From: Acidobacteriota bacterium
Lineage (GTDB): Bacteria > Acidobacteriota > Terriglobia > Terriglobales > Acidobacteriaceae
Reading direction: 5' to 3'
Length of the DNA: 38,610 nt
Assembly (NCBI GenBank): GCA_018268775.1
Contig: JAFDVV010000069.1
Coordinates: 1-38,610, forward strand
Within the stretch, counting starts at the first letter, position 1; the number at the start of each line of letters is the position of its first letter. This document shows positions 16,323-25,108 of the stretch, in pieces. The translations under genes were made by a program, and so were the position numbers. The notes under the pieces were generated by a model that saw only the letters and a program-made list of their open reading frames with translations, had not been told where the DNA came from and searched no databases.

Positions 16323-19269
16323 CCTTCTTTATCTTCTTTCTCTTCTCAAGCAGCATCGGAGGGACAGGCTTCTTCCCCATCGCGTCCTCCCATAGAATAA
16401 CGTTCAGCTTCACCGGGTCCGCGCGGTCTGCATGGGCGAAGTCCATCTTCTGCGACTCCCGCGCACCCGCTGCCGTCTTCGCATTGGCTGTGTAGATAAG
16501 GCCATTGTCGCGGTTCACATAGTCCGCCACATAGGGAGGCTGGTCGCCAGTGCCCGTAAACAGCGAGCCAATCATCGAGCTGAACGCATCGTTGTTATTC
16601 ATCGGTGGCAGTCCCAGAAGCGTCTCCATCGTGCGAATCACGCTCACCGTGGAGTAGAACCGGCTATCGACAAACGCGCTGCCATCGGCTTTGCGCGGAG
16701 CATACTTGCTGATCACAAGCGCCAGGCTGCGATGCGCATCAACATGATCGGCGCCGTTCTGCGCATCGTCCTCCAGAATGAAGAAGGCGGTATCCTCCCA
16801 GAACGCCGAATGCGAAACGGCCTCCACCGCGCGCCCGATCGCGAGATCGTTGTCCGCTACCGACGATTTCGGAGTGGGCCCACCCGGCGTCGTTCCCGCC
16901 GTATGGTCGTTGCCCAGGCGCAGCAGAATAAAGTTCGGCATCGTATCGTTCCCGGCCTTACGGTCGTTGACCCAGCCATTGAGATGCCGCAGAAACACGT
17001 TCACGCGAATCTGGTCCGGCACTCGCAGGTTGAAGTCCGGGGCCTCGGCCGCGAAGTGTCCCAGCAGCTCCGGCTTCGTCGCCGTATTCTTTGAGATCAA
17101 CGGAATCGCCCACGGCCACTTGTTCGTCCCACCGCCCCACGCCGCGGGAATCTCCTCACCGGGCATGATCGAAGGCCGTGTGCAGCTACCGCCCTCCCAC
17201 ATCGGGCCTTCCTGCGGGTTCGCCGTCTTCTTCGCATCGCAGAACTTCGTCGAGATGTACTCGCCGAAGTTGTAGTGTGTCTTGTTATGCTTCGCCAGGT
17301 TGCCCCACAGATAGCCGCTCGCCGGTTCATTCACATCGGGAATGTTCTGCAGGAGCGGATAGCCATCTGCAACCACGCCCTCGTAGTCGTAGGTCCTCTG
17401 CGAACCTCGATAAGACTGCTGCCACGTTCTCTCCAGATAGTCCGTGCCGATCGCCGCCGTCGACCACACATGTCCATCGCCCGAGACCTCGCCGGAATCA
17501 TAGAAGTTGTCGAGCACACCAAATCGCAGCGCCAGAGCATGTTCATTCGGCGTGATGTCCTTGCCATACATCGTCAGGCTCGCATCTCCATTGCCAACAC
17601 GCTTGCCATCCTGCTCAAGGTCGCCAAGTATCTGGTCGTACGTTCTGTTCTCCTTGATGATGTAGATCACATGCTTGATCGGCCCGCTCCAACGTTGTTC
17701 GTTCTGCCCATCTTCTGTCCTTTCATTTCCTCCTTTTGCTTTGTCATTCCCGCCTATTACTTTGTCATTCCGCAGCGCAGCGGAGGAATCTGCTTTTCCC
17801 CTCGCCACCACCTCCGGCGAAAACTCGATCTTCTCCTCCGCGGCCTTCATCCGGTTCGACTCCAGCACCTCTGCCGTCAGCTTTGGCAGATCTCGCTCCA
17901 CCACCGCGACATCCACCGAGGCCACCGAGCCGTAGACCAACGTGCCGATATACGTGAACTTCGACTTCCCATACCGCCCCTTCGTCTCCGGCGTCACGCG
18001 TTGCGGAAGATTGTTGGGGCCGGTCCCCTTACCCTTGGCAGTAGCAACATACAGCTTTCCGTCGAGCAACGTCAGGGCGGTCGGCATCCACTCTGTTGGG
18101 ATGAACCCCACTGGCTCGACCATCCCCCGGCTCGCTGTCTTCCCCTTCAGCTTCGTCGTATCCAGCACAGCGACTGCGTCCGATGCAGCATTGCCCACGT
18201 ACACGCGTCGCCCGTCAGCCGATACGGCCAGCGCATCCGGCTCCGCGCCAAAGTAGCTCTGCCCCGGCAACCGCGTGTCGAAGTATCCCTTCAGCGCAAA
18301 CTGTCCCTTGGCCAGGTTCACTGCTGCAACCGAATCGCGGTTCGCCAGCGCGACATACATAGTGCTTCCATCGGGAGCGATCTCCATCACCACTGGGTGC
18401 GATCCCGCGGCGGTCGCAACCGTCGGCTTCAGCAACTCAAGTTTCCGCCCCACCGTACCCTTCTTGAGGTCAAGCTCCACCACCTCCGACGAATTCCAAA
18501 GTGCGACAAATGCGCGCGACTCATCCTTCGCCACCGCCAGTGCAACCGGGTATGTCGACGGCACCGTGTCTGTCTCCGACAAGTCGAACCGCTTCTCCAC
18601 CGCGCCGCTCGCCTCATCCATCAGCAACACATCGTCGGAGAGGTTTCCCGCAACCAGCAGCTTCTCCGCACCGGCCTTTCCCAGCACCGCAATCGCCGCC
18701 GGAAACGGAACCCCCTTGTCCTTGCCGCCGCTGCCTGCAAGCATCGTCGTCCTTCCGGGAGCAAGCTGCTGCACCGGAATCTTCAACATCTTTTCGCGCG
18801 TGATCTTCCCCTCGCGAAACCCATACACGATCACGCCGCTGCCCATCTTCTTCACACCGTCGCCTACAGGATCGGTCTCCGATCCCAGGCTTGCGTAGAT
18901 ACGGCTGCCGTTCTTGCTGAACGCCAGCCCCGAGTACAAGGTCTGCTTGGCCCCCACTACCGTCCAGTCGTCCGGAAAGTCCTCGACTTTCCCTGTCTTC
19001 GTATCTAGCACCGACAACGACTGCATGTAACGCGACTCATACGTCCCATAACCCGCGTTCACGGTCACGACATAACGCTTGTCGGGCGACACAGCCATCG
19101 AGATCGGCAAACTGTTTACTCGCTGCGGTCCCCCGGGAACGGGAGGCAAAAGTTGCTTGCTCGTCGGCAGATCGATCGCCTTACTGTCCTGCGCGCTCGC
19201 GTGCGTTGAACCACCCGTAACAACCAGACCAACTACACATATCAGCGTGCACATTCCTCGCATCGTCAT
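16309..19269 (-). CDS. Exported YVTN/YncE beta-propeller fused to a phosphoesterase domain
   Basis: A 986-residue exported fusion. Signal peptide (1-26, ...THASA), then a seven-blade-type propeller (about 40-470) with repeated units such as ISMAVSPDKRYVVTVNAG and PDALAVSADGRRVYVGNAASDAVAVLD. A phosphoesterase domain of the PF04185/alkaline-phosphatase-like type begins near 530: HVIYIIKENRTYDQ with the presumed active-site Thr543, LGNDHTAG, and the metal-binding EDDAQNGADHVDAHRS. The substrate is unknown. The linker at residues 492-520 is encoded by an inserted REP-like repeat plus a 21-bp tandem repeat, still in frame. manA overlaps its end by 14 bp. It ends in a charged KKIKKDDDD tail. Confidence 0.9.
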   Translation of the reverse strand: MTMRGMCTLICVVGLVVTGGSTHASAQDSKAIDLPTSKQLLPPVPGGPQRVNSLPISMAVSPDKRYVVTVNAGYGTYESRYMQSLSVLDTKTGKVEDFPDDWTVVGAKQTLYSGLAFSKNGSRIYASLGSETDPVGDGVKKMGSGVIVYGFREGKITREKMLKIPVQQLAPGRTTMLAGSGGKDKGVPFPAAIAVLGKAGAEKLLVAGNLSDDVLLMDEASGAVEKRFDLSETDTVPSTYPVALAVAKDESRAFVALWNSSEVVELDLKKGTVGRKLELLKPTVATAAGSHPVVMEIAPDGSTMYVALANRDSVAAVNLAKGQFALKGYFDTRLPGQSYFGAEPDALAVSADGRRVYVGNAASDAVAVLDTTKLKGKTASRGMVEPVGFIPTEWMPTALTLLDGKLYVATAKGKGTGPNNLPQRVTPETKGRYGKSKFTYIGTLVYGSVASVDVAVVERDLPKLTAEVLESNRMKAAEEKIEFSPEVVARGKADSSAALRNDKVIGGNDKAKGGNERTEDGQNEQRWSGPIKHVIYIIKENRTYDQILGDLEQDGKRVGNGDASLTMYGKDITPNEHALALRFGVLDNFYDSGEVSGDGHVWSTAAIGTDYLERTWQQSYRGSQRTYDYEGVVADGYPLLQNIPDVNEPASGYLWGNLAKHNKTHYNFGEYISTKFCDAKKTANPQEGPMWEGGSCTRPSIMPGEEIPAAWGGGTNKWPWAIPLISKNTATKPELLGHFAAEAPDFNLRVPDQIRVNVFLRHLNGWVNDRKAGNDTMPNFILLRLGNDHTAGTTPGGPTPKSSVADNDLAIGRAVEAVSHSAFWEDTAFFILEDDAQNGADHVDAHRSLALVISKYAPRKADGSAFVDSRFYSTVSVIRTMETLLGLPPMNNNDAFSSMIGSLFTGTGDQPPYVADYVNRDNGLIYTANAKTAAGARESQKMDFAHADRADPVKLNVILWEDAMGKKPVPPMLLEKRKKIKKDDDD
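17716..17775 (-). repeat. 21-bp (7-residue) tandem repeat at the edge of the REP-like element
   Basis: On the protein, RNDKVIG, GNDKAKG and GNERTED follow one another (residues 500-520). At the DNA level TTTGTCATTCC appears twice, 21 bp apart (17740 and 17761), and a third, decayed unit precedes. The unit begins with the end of the REP, so it looks like local duplication of the REP border. Confidence 0.7.
17761..17797 (-). repeat. REP-like repeat inside a coding sequence
   Basis: TTTGTCATTCCGCAGCGCAG then CGGAGGAATCTGCTTTT: nearly identical to the intergenic copy at 12430-12465. Here it encodes residues 492-503 (KADSSAALRNDK) of the propeller/phosphoesterase protein, in the linker between the two domains. 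Confidence 0.85.
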
Positions 19270-19465
19270 CTCTACCCCCGTCTATCTACAGAAAAGCTGT
19301 CAGGCGTCGTAGTTAGCCAAATCTTCCGTCTCCAGAACATGCAGGCTCCGATGAGTTATCGCCCCCACACATACTAGTTGACAGCAGGTGAACAGGCGAT
19401 AAGCACTCACAGAAAAAATTACCCGATGAATATTTCATAGATAGGTATTTTGAAAAGAGCTCTTT
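19270..19465. other. Intergenic region upstream of the propeller/phosphoesterase gene
   Basis: About 200 bp, moderately AT-rich, with no open frame of note. A GGGGGTAGAG ribosome site for the leftward gene lies directly before its ATG at 19269. TTGACA occurs at 19378-19383 on the plus strand but faces no gene. Confidence 0.4.
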
Positions 19466-19489
19466 GCAAAAAGCCTTCCAGGAAGGCTA
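19466..19489 (-). terminator. Rho-independent terminator overlapping the galT stop codon
   Basis: On the minus strand AGCCTTCC-T-GGAAGGCT is followed directly by TTTTT and GC. The left stem starts at the TAG stop codon (19487-19489), so termination and translation stop share the same bases. Confidence 0.8.
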
Positions 19490-20521
19490 CTTATTTGCAG
19501 CCTGGCGTAATGTCTCCGCCGCCGACTCCGGCGTAATGTCCCGCTGCGGCGATCCAAGAAGCTCAAAGCCAACCATGAACTTTCGCACCGTCGCCGATCG
19601 CAGCAGCGGCGGATAAAAGTGCAGATGAAAGTGCCACTCCTCGTGTTCTGCGCCATCGTAAGGTCGCGGATGCAGCCCCATCGAGTAAGGAAACGGTGTA
19701 TCGAAAACCTTATCGTAGGTTGAAGTCACCGTCTTCAACATCGCCGCCAGGCCGTCTCGCTCCTCCGCTGTCATAGCCGCCAAATCAGCGACATGGCGCA
19801 CGGGGAGAATCATCACCTCAAACGGCCATACAGCCCAGAAAGGAACCAGAGCGACAAAGCTCGCATTGCTCGCAATCACCCGCTCGCCCAGTTTCGTCTC
19901 CATCTCGCGATAAGCACATAGCAAACAGCACCCGTGCTCCGCAAGATATGCAGCCTGCGCCGCCTGCTCCACCACAGCTTCGTTCGGGACCGAGCGGCTC
20001 GCCCATATCTGCCCATGCGGGTGAGGATTGCTCGCCCCCATCATCGCCCCACGGTTCTCGAAGATCTGCACGTAGCTGATATCTTCGCGCGCGCCCAACT
20101 CCTGCGTCTGCGCGTCCCACAGGTCCACGACCTTGCGGATATCGGCGGTCTCCATCTTCGCCAGCGTGAGATCGTGCCGCGGCGAGAAACAGATCACGCG
20201 ACAAACGCCGCTCTCACCCTCAGCGACCAGCAACCCCTTGCCGCCTTCATCGTCATGAACCCGCGGAGCGTCAGGCTTGAGCGCGGCGTAGTCGTTCTCA
20301 AAGACGTAGGTGCTCGTGTAATCGTCCGTACGCAAACCGCCCGCCCGCGTGTTTCCCGGACACAGATAGCACTCCGGATCGTAGCTCTTCTCCACAGGTT
20401 GAACCGGCTTCTCCACCTGCCCCTGCCAGGGACGCTGGGTCCGGTGCGGCGAAACCAGCACCCACTCGCGTTTCAGCGGATTGAACCGCCGGTGCGGATT
20501 CTGCTGTGCCAGAACGTTCAC
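19487..20521 (-). CDS. galT: Galactose-1-phosphate uridylyltransferase
   Basis: A 344-residue Leloir-pathway enzyme moving UMP from UDP-glucose to galactose-1-phosphate. The zinc site shows CYLCPGN (Cys51, Cys54) and the active site SNPHPHGQIWAS, with His167 and nucleophile His169. FVPFWAVWPFEVMILP-like and HLHFYPPLLRS blocks complete the family pattern. The start is GTG, overlapping the galK stop by four bases (GTGA), a clear sign of translational coupling. A terminator begins at its stop codon. Confidence 0.97.
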   Translation of the reverse strand: MNVLAQQNPHRRFNPLKREWVLVSPHRTQRPWQGQVEKPVQPVEKSYDPECYLCPGNTRAGGLRTDDYTSTYVFENDYAALKPDAPRVHDDEGGKGLLVAEGESGVCRVICFSPRHDLTLAKMETADIRKVVDLWDAQTQELGAREDISYVQIFENRGAMMGASNPHPHGQIWASRSVPNEAVVEQAAQAAYLAEHGCCLLCAYREMETKLGERVIASNASFVALVPFWAVWPFEVMILPVRHVADLAAMTAEERDGLAAMLKTVTSTYDKVFDTPFPYSMGLHPRPYDGAEHEEWHFHLHFYPPLLRSATVRKFMVGFELLGSPQRDITPESAAETLRQAANK

Positions 20522-21693
20522 GCCACACCGCCCTTCGCCGCCAGCGCCAGCGCTCCGTCCGAAGGAGAAGAGACAAAGCAGTCTGCCTTGATTCCGACTG
20601 CGCGCTCGTACTCCAGCTTCACCTGCTCCACAAAAGCCTCGGCATCATCGGCCTTCACCACATTCACCGTACAACCGCCGAAACCGCCGCCCGTGATCCT
20701 TGCGCCGAAGCATCCCGGCTGACGGCCTGCAATCTCGACCAGTGCATCCACCTCGGCGCAGCTTGCCGCAAAATCGTCGCGCATACTGGCGTGCGCCGCA
20801 GCCATCAACTCTCCGAACCGCTTCATATCGCCCGCCAGTAGCGCCTCGCGGGCCTCCAGAACGCGCCTATTCTCGGTAATGATGTGCCTGCACCGCCGGA
20901 AGCTTTCAGCGCTCATCTTTCCACGACATGCCTCCAAGTCTTCAATCGTCGCATCTCGCAACAGCTCGATCCCCGGCCTCTCGCGCCGCAGAACATCCTG
21001 ACCCGCTTCCACCTCATCGCGGCGATTGCCGTAATCTCCGGTCGCCACCGAGTGCTTCACCATCGAGTTCGCGATCACAACACGAACGTTCGAAGGCAGC
21101 GGCAGCAGCTCATACTTGAGCGAACGGCAGTCCAGCATCATCGCGCGATGCTCCACGCCACCGGCGACGATAAATTGATCCATAATCCCGCACTTTGCCC
21201 CAACGTACTCGTTCTCCGCCGCGCGGCACAGCGGCGCAAGCTCTTCAAGCGGAAGCTTCAAATCCATCTGAGACAGTATGGCGACCGCGACGGCAACCTC
21301 AAGGGAAGCCGATGAGCTGAGCCCCGCCCCAAGTGGAACATCGCCATCGATGCTCATATTGAATCCACGGGGATCGATACCAACCCGCTTCAGGCTCCAC
21401 AGCACACCTGCGGGATAGTCGCTCCAGCCGCCCCGCGGATCTTTGCCCAGAAACGCGATATCGAACTCACGTGCCTCCTTGTAGCTTGCGGAATAGAAGA
21501 CTGCCTTGCCGTCGTTGCGTCGACTGATCCCAGCGACAGTGCAAAACCCGATCGCCATCGGCATCACCAGGCCGCCGGTGTAGTCCGTATGTTCGCCGAT
21601 CAGGTTGACCCGAGCTGGAGCTGAGTAAGTCTTGGCTTCCGATCCAAACCGTTCCGCGTGTGCTAAACGCACCTTCGCATCTACTGCTGTCAT
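20518..21693 (-). CDS. galK: Galactokinase
   Basis: A 391-residue GHMP kinase phosphorylating galactose at C1. Visible motifs are the galactokinase signature RVNLIGEHTDYTGG, the ATP-binding loop PLGAGLSSSASLEVA, and the C-terminal GHMP motif GARITGGGFGGCTVN. ATG at 21693. galT overlaps its end. ybbP ends 67 bp upstream on the same strand, so the gal genes could be read through from the ybbAP operon or have their own promoter in that gap, where I see no convincing -35/-10 pair. Confidence 0.97.
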   Translation of the reverse strand: MTAVDAKVRLAHAERFGSEAKTYSAPARVNLIGEHTDYTGGLVMPMAIGFCTVAGISRRNDGKAVFYSASYKEAREFDIAFLGKDPRGGWSDYPAGVLWSLKRVGIDPRGFNMSIDGDVPLGAGLSSSASLEVAVAVAILSQMDLKLPLEELAPLCRAAENEYVGAKCGIMDQFIVAGGVEHRAMMLDCRSLKYELLPLPSNVRVVIANSMVKHSVATGDYGNRRDEVEAGQDVLRRERPGIELLRDATIEDLEACRGKMSAESFRRCRHIITENRRVLEAREALLAGDMKRFGELMAAAHASMRDDFAASCAEVDALVEIAGRQPGCFGARITGGGFGGCTVNVVKADDAEAFVEQVKLEYERAVGIKADCFVSSPSDGALALAAKGGVA

Positions 21694-21760
21694 TCAGGGC
21701 ACCAGAATTCATGAAGTGCAAGTCAGCTTCAATCCTACAACGATGCACATTTAAGCGGAC

Positions 21761-24343
21761 TCACTCTTCGCGCAGGACTTCAAGCGGCTTTTGCCCAAGC
21801 ACTCTGTAACTCGCAGCCCACCCAGTGAATACCGTTATCGCTGCCGTAGCAAGCAGTGCTCCCAGGGTCCAGCTAAAGTGAAAGCGGTATGGCACGGTCA
21901 TGCGACCAAGCAGGGCCCGTGCTATCAAGTTTGCGAACCCGACGCCGACGACACCCGCAACCAGCCCCAACACGGCAAACTCCACCGAAAACACCGTGCC
22001 GATGCGCGCCCGCGTGGCCCCAAGCGTCTTCAACACAACCACCTCGCGAATCCTGCGGTAACGCGTTCCGGCGATGGCGCTGGCCAGAATGACGATACCC
22101 GCGAAGACGCTGAACGCGGCGAGAAACTGAATGACATAGGTGATCTGAATCACAACCGAGCGGACCGCCTCCAGCGCCTGCGCGACATTGATCACCGTTA
22201 TCGTCGGGTAGCTCTTGTAAAGAGCACGCTGCACCTCGCCTACACGGTTAGGGTCGACGTGCACCCCGCCATACCAGACGACCGGCAACCCTTTGAGCAC
22301 GGCAGGGGGCAGGATAAACTCTGCGCGCGCGTAAGTGTGCTGCCCATCAGCCTTCGTAAGCGCCGCGACCGTAGCGGTGATCTGCGCATCCTGCGCGGCG
22401 AAGGTGATCTTCGATCCTACTTTCACGCCCAGCCGTTCCGCCGTTCTTCTCCCGATTGCGACCAGTGGACGCGTCTCGCCCGCGCTCCACCACTCTCCGT
22501 CGGTCACTGTGGTTCCCGTTGGCGGAGCTGAGAATGACGTCAGCGAGATTGTCTGTAACATCCGTCGCGGAAAGTTCTTGAGCCTGGCCTGACTTGCCGG
22601 AACGCCGTCGATAGCAATGATGCGCGATGAGACAACAGGCAAAAGCTCAGGGTCGGCAGTAACTGCGGACTGGGCCTTGAGCAGCGCGCGAACTCCGGCA
22701 ATCTCGTCGCTCGTAATGTCGATCATGAAGACGTTCGGCAAGTTGGGAGCGCTCGAAATATGCAGCTCCGACACAACAGCCTGTTGCACCAGAAACACCG
22801 CCGTAATTTGCATGACGCCCATGCCAACGGCGGCCAGAAGCGCTGCCGACGGGTTGCCAGGACGATAGAGATTGGCCAGTCCGTGCCGTAGAGCCGAGGG
22901 CAAACGCAGACGCGTTCTCGAAAGAAACCATCGCAGTGACGCCAGCAGTGCGGCGCATGCGGCCAACAACACAGCGAGCACTGCGACGAGGCCAACGGAA
23001 AAGACCTGCCCCACCGTGACAGAGTCAGATAGCGTCGTCGCTATTGCCGCAAGCCCGCCAAGTATGAGTGCTACGGCTACGATTTGTGCGAGATTCTTCG
23101 ACAACTTGCGAAAAAAGGCGGTGACAAAAGGGTCGGCGCTCTCTTCAACCGCTCTGCGGAAGATCAGCACCGGTCGCACAGAACGTATGTCGAGCAGCGG
23201 AGGCAACGTGAACAACAGCGTCGTCAGCACACCCGTCGCAAGTCCGGTCAATATCGTTCGCACTTGCAGATGGACGCTCGTCGGCACGTTAAGCATCCTG
23301 CCCAGCACATACGGAAACGCAACCTGCACGCCGGTTCCCAGCGCAATTCCAAGTACAGCGCCAAGCAGGCCCAGCATCAGCGTCTGAATAAGATAGATGC
23401 GAATGATCTCGCCCGATCCAGCTCCGATGGCCTTCATGATTGCGATTGTGTCCAGGCGCTGTTCGAGATGTGCGCGCATTGCCATCGCCACCCCAACTGC
23501 GCCAAGAACCAGCGCAACAAGGCTCATCAGCGAGAGCAGACTGGTCGCGCGGTCCAGCCCCTGCGTCAATGCGGGGTTCGTTTCGCGGTAGTCGATCACC
23601 TGCGCTTCGGGTAGCAGTTTTTCCAGACGCTCCTTGAGGTTGGCTACCGCCGCCTCGGAGATAGGCGCGCCGTTCTCCGGCTTTGGAACGCGAAACAGGT
23701 ACCGCTGTCCCGCATGGCTGCCGGGTGCGAGCAGACCGCTTGCATCCAATCCCTCTCGCGAGATGAAGACCCGAGGGCCGGCGGCAAAGTTTCCCGAGAG
23801 CCGGTCCGGCTCGTTGACCACCACGGCGGCGATGCGGAAGATTCGGTTGCCCACCTTCAGCGAATCGCCGACGTTGAGCCGCAGGCGCACCAGCAGATCG
23901 TCCGCTACGACCACCGTATCGTCGTGCAGAACATCGCTCAGCTTCCCCGCTGGCTGAAGCTCTACCTCACCGTAAAACGGATACATCTTCGGGTCGACTG
24001 CCTTCAGCGATACCAGAAGCGGATCAAGCGTCTTCGCCGCACTCGCCATCGAAAGCAGCTCCGTGACCGGCGTCATCTGAACGGATTCCGCCCCTATTGC
24101 ATCCAGGCCTTTCTGCTCTTCGGGCGTAGGCTGCTGAAACATGCGCGCCGAAAGGTCTGCGGCCATAATCGACCGGGCGCGATCGAGCAGTGCCGACCGG
24201 AACGACGATGAAAAGCCTCGCACGCCGGTTAGCGCGCCCACGCCGATAGCGATCGAGAGAACGACAAAGAAAAACTTCCCGCTCGAAGCACGCATCTCGT
24301 GCCTCGCAATCTTCAGCGCCGTGCGGTATGAGAGCGATGCCAT
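21761..24343 (-). CDS. ybbP: ABC transporter permease, FtsX/YbbP type
   Basis: An 860-residue permease built as two FtsX-like units, each with a large extracytoplasmic loop. The N-terminal helix (about 22-45, FFFVVLSIAIGVGALTGVRG) leads to a MacB-type periplasmic domain. Helices near 270-400 and 430-500 follow, then a second loop and final helices including LGLVAGVVGVGFANLIARALLG. It ends GQKPLEVLREE. Length and double architecture match E. coli YbbP. The ATPase gene ends 2 bp upstream, and tesA lies beyond it, as in E. coli. Export of a lipid- or membrane-linked substrate is proposed for the family but unproven. Confidence 0.9.
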   Translation of the reverse strand: MASLSYRTALKIARHEMRASSGKFFFVVLSIAIGVGALTGVRGFSSSFRSALLDRARSIMAADLSARMFQQPTPEEQKGLDAIGAESVQMTPVTELLSMASAAKTLDPLLVSLKAVDPKMYPFYGEVELQPAGKLSDVLHDDTVVVADDLLVRLRLNVGDSLKVGNRIFRIAAVVVNEPDRLSGNFAAGPRVFISREGLDASGLLAPGSHAGQRYLFRVPKPENGAPISEAAVANLKERLEKLLPEAQVIDYRETNPALTQGLDRATSLLSLMSLVALVLGAVGVAMAMRAHLEQRLDTIAIMKAIGAGSGEIIRIYLIQTLMLGLLGAVLGIALGTGVQVAFPYVLGRMLNVPTSVHLQVRTILTGLATGVLTTLLFTLPPLLDIRSVRPVLIFRRAVEESADPFVTAFFRKLSKNLAQIVAVALILGGLAAIATTLSDSVTVGQVFSVGLVAVLAVLLAACAALLASLRWFLSRTRLRLPSALRHGLANLYRPGNPSAALLAAVGMGVMQITAVFLVQQAVVSELHISSAPNLPNVFMIDITSDEIAGVRALLKAQSAVTADPELLPVVSSRIIAIDGVPASQARLKNFPRRMLQTISLTSFSAPPTGTTVTDGEWWSAGETRPLVAIGRRTAERLGVKVGSKITFAAQDAQITATVAALTKADGQHTYARAEFILPPAVLKGLPVVWYGGVHVDPNRVGEVQRALYKSYPTITVINVAQALEAVRSVVIQITYVIQFLAAFSVFAGIVILASAIAGTRYRRIREVVVLKTLGATRARIGTVFSVEFAVLGLVAGVVGVGFANLIARALLGRMTVPYRFHFSWTLGALLATAAITVFTGWAASYRVLGQKPLEVLREE

Positions 24344-24345
24344 GA

Positions 24346-25071
24346 CTAGCGAACCAGCTCTTCTGCCTTCTTCGGCGTCAGTTCATCGGAGATCACCAGG
24401 CCATCGCGAAGCACAATGCGGCGATCAGCGTAGTCTGCCAGCATCGGGTCGTGCGTTACCAGAACAAGCGTGGTCCCTTCGCTACGATTCAGGTTCAGTA
24501 GAAGCTCAAGCACATGCGAACCGTTCACCGTGTCGAGATTGCCGGTTGGCTCATCCGCCAGCACAATCGGCGGCCGCAGAATAAACGCTCGTGCAAGGGC
24601 CACGCGCTGCTGCTCGCCGCCGGAGAGTTGCACCGGATAGTGGTCCATGCGGTCGCCGAGCCCCACATTCGTCAGCAATTCGCGGGCGCGTCTCAGACCG
24701 GCATCGACGTCGCCGTCAGCATTCAGTTCGTAGGGCAGAAGAACGTTCTCCAACGCAGTCAAGGTTGGAACAAGCTGATACGACTGGAAGACAAAACCAA
24801 CGGTGCGCCCGCGCACCTTCGCCAGCTTATCTTCAGGCAGATAGGAAATTGCCGTACCATTCAACCGCACCTCGCCCGCGGTAGGCGTGTCCAGACCGGC
24901 CAACAACCCCAGCAAGGTTGACTTTCCGCTCCCCGAAGAACCCATGATGGCGACGAACTGGCCACGTGGCACCTCGAAGTCGATGCCTTTGAGGATGTCC
25001 ACCGTCCGGGCTCCGTTACGAATCGACTTCCGCAGCCCCTCAACCACAATCACCGCTGTTGCTTCCGTCAC
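24346..25071 (-). CDS. ybbA: ABC transporter ATP-binding protein, YbbA type
   Basis: A 241-residue ATPase of the LolD/MacB-like group. Walker A is GSSGSGKST (44-52), the signature is LSGGEQQRVALARAF, and Walker B is IVLADEPTGNLD, followed by the LVTHD switch. I chose the GTG at 25071, preceded by a G-rich GGGGGACAG. Homologues begin about here, and ATGs at 25104 and 25110 would run into the start of the divergent tesA. The following permease gene is 2 bp away. It would power YbbP. Confidence 0.92.
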   Translation of the reverse strand: MTEATAVIVVEGLRKSIRNGARTVDILKGIDFEVPRGQFVAIMGSSGSGKSTLLGLLAGLDTPTAGEVRLNGTAISYLPEDKLAKVRGRTVGFVFQSYQLVPTLTALENVLLPYELNADGDVDAGLRRARELLTNVGLGDRMDHYPVQLSGGEQQRVALARAFILRPPIVLADEPTGNLDTVNGSHVLELLLNLNRSEGTTLVLVTHDPMLADYADRRIVLRDGLVISDELTPKKAEELVR

Positions 25072-25108
25072 CTGTCCCCCCGCCCTTACCCTTGATAGAT
25101 TCATATAC
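25072..25108. promoter_or_regulatory. Short divergent spacer ybbA / tesA
   Basis: TAGATT at 25096-25101 lies seven bases before the tesA ATG with no Shine-Dalgarno, fitting a leaderless tesA transcript. The 37-bp gap leaves little room for separate promoters, so the ybbA promoter may lie inside tesA. Confidence 0.4.

Noticed and set aside
17275..19008. 577-residue plus-strand frame opposite the propeller/phosphoesterase gene
   Set aside because: Arg/His/Leu-rich antisense shadow; the minus strand has signal peptide, repeats and catalytic motifs.
19378..19403. TTGACA with possible downstream -10 on the plus strand
   Set aside because: The -10 is poor and no rightward gene follows.
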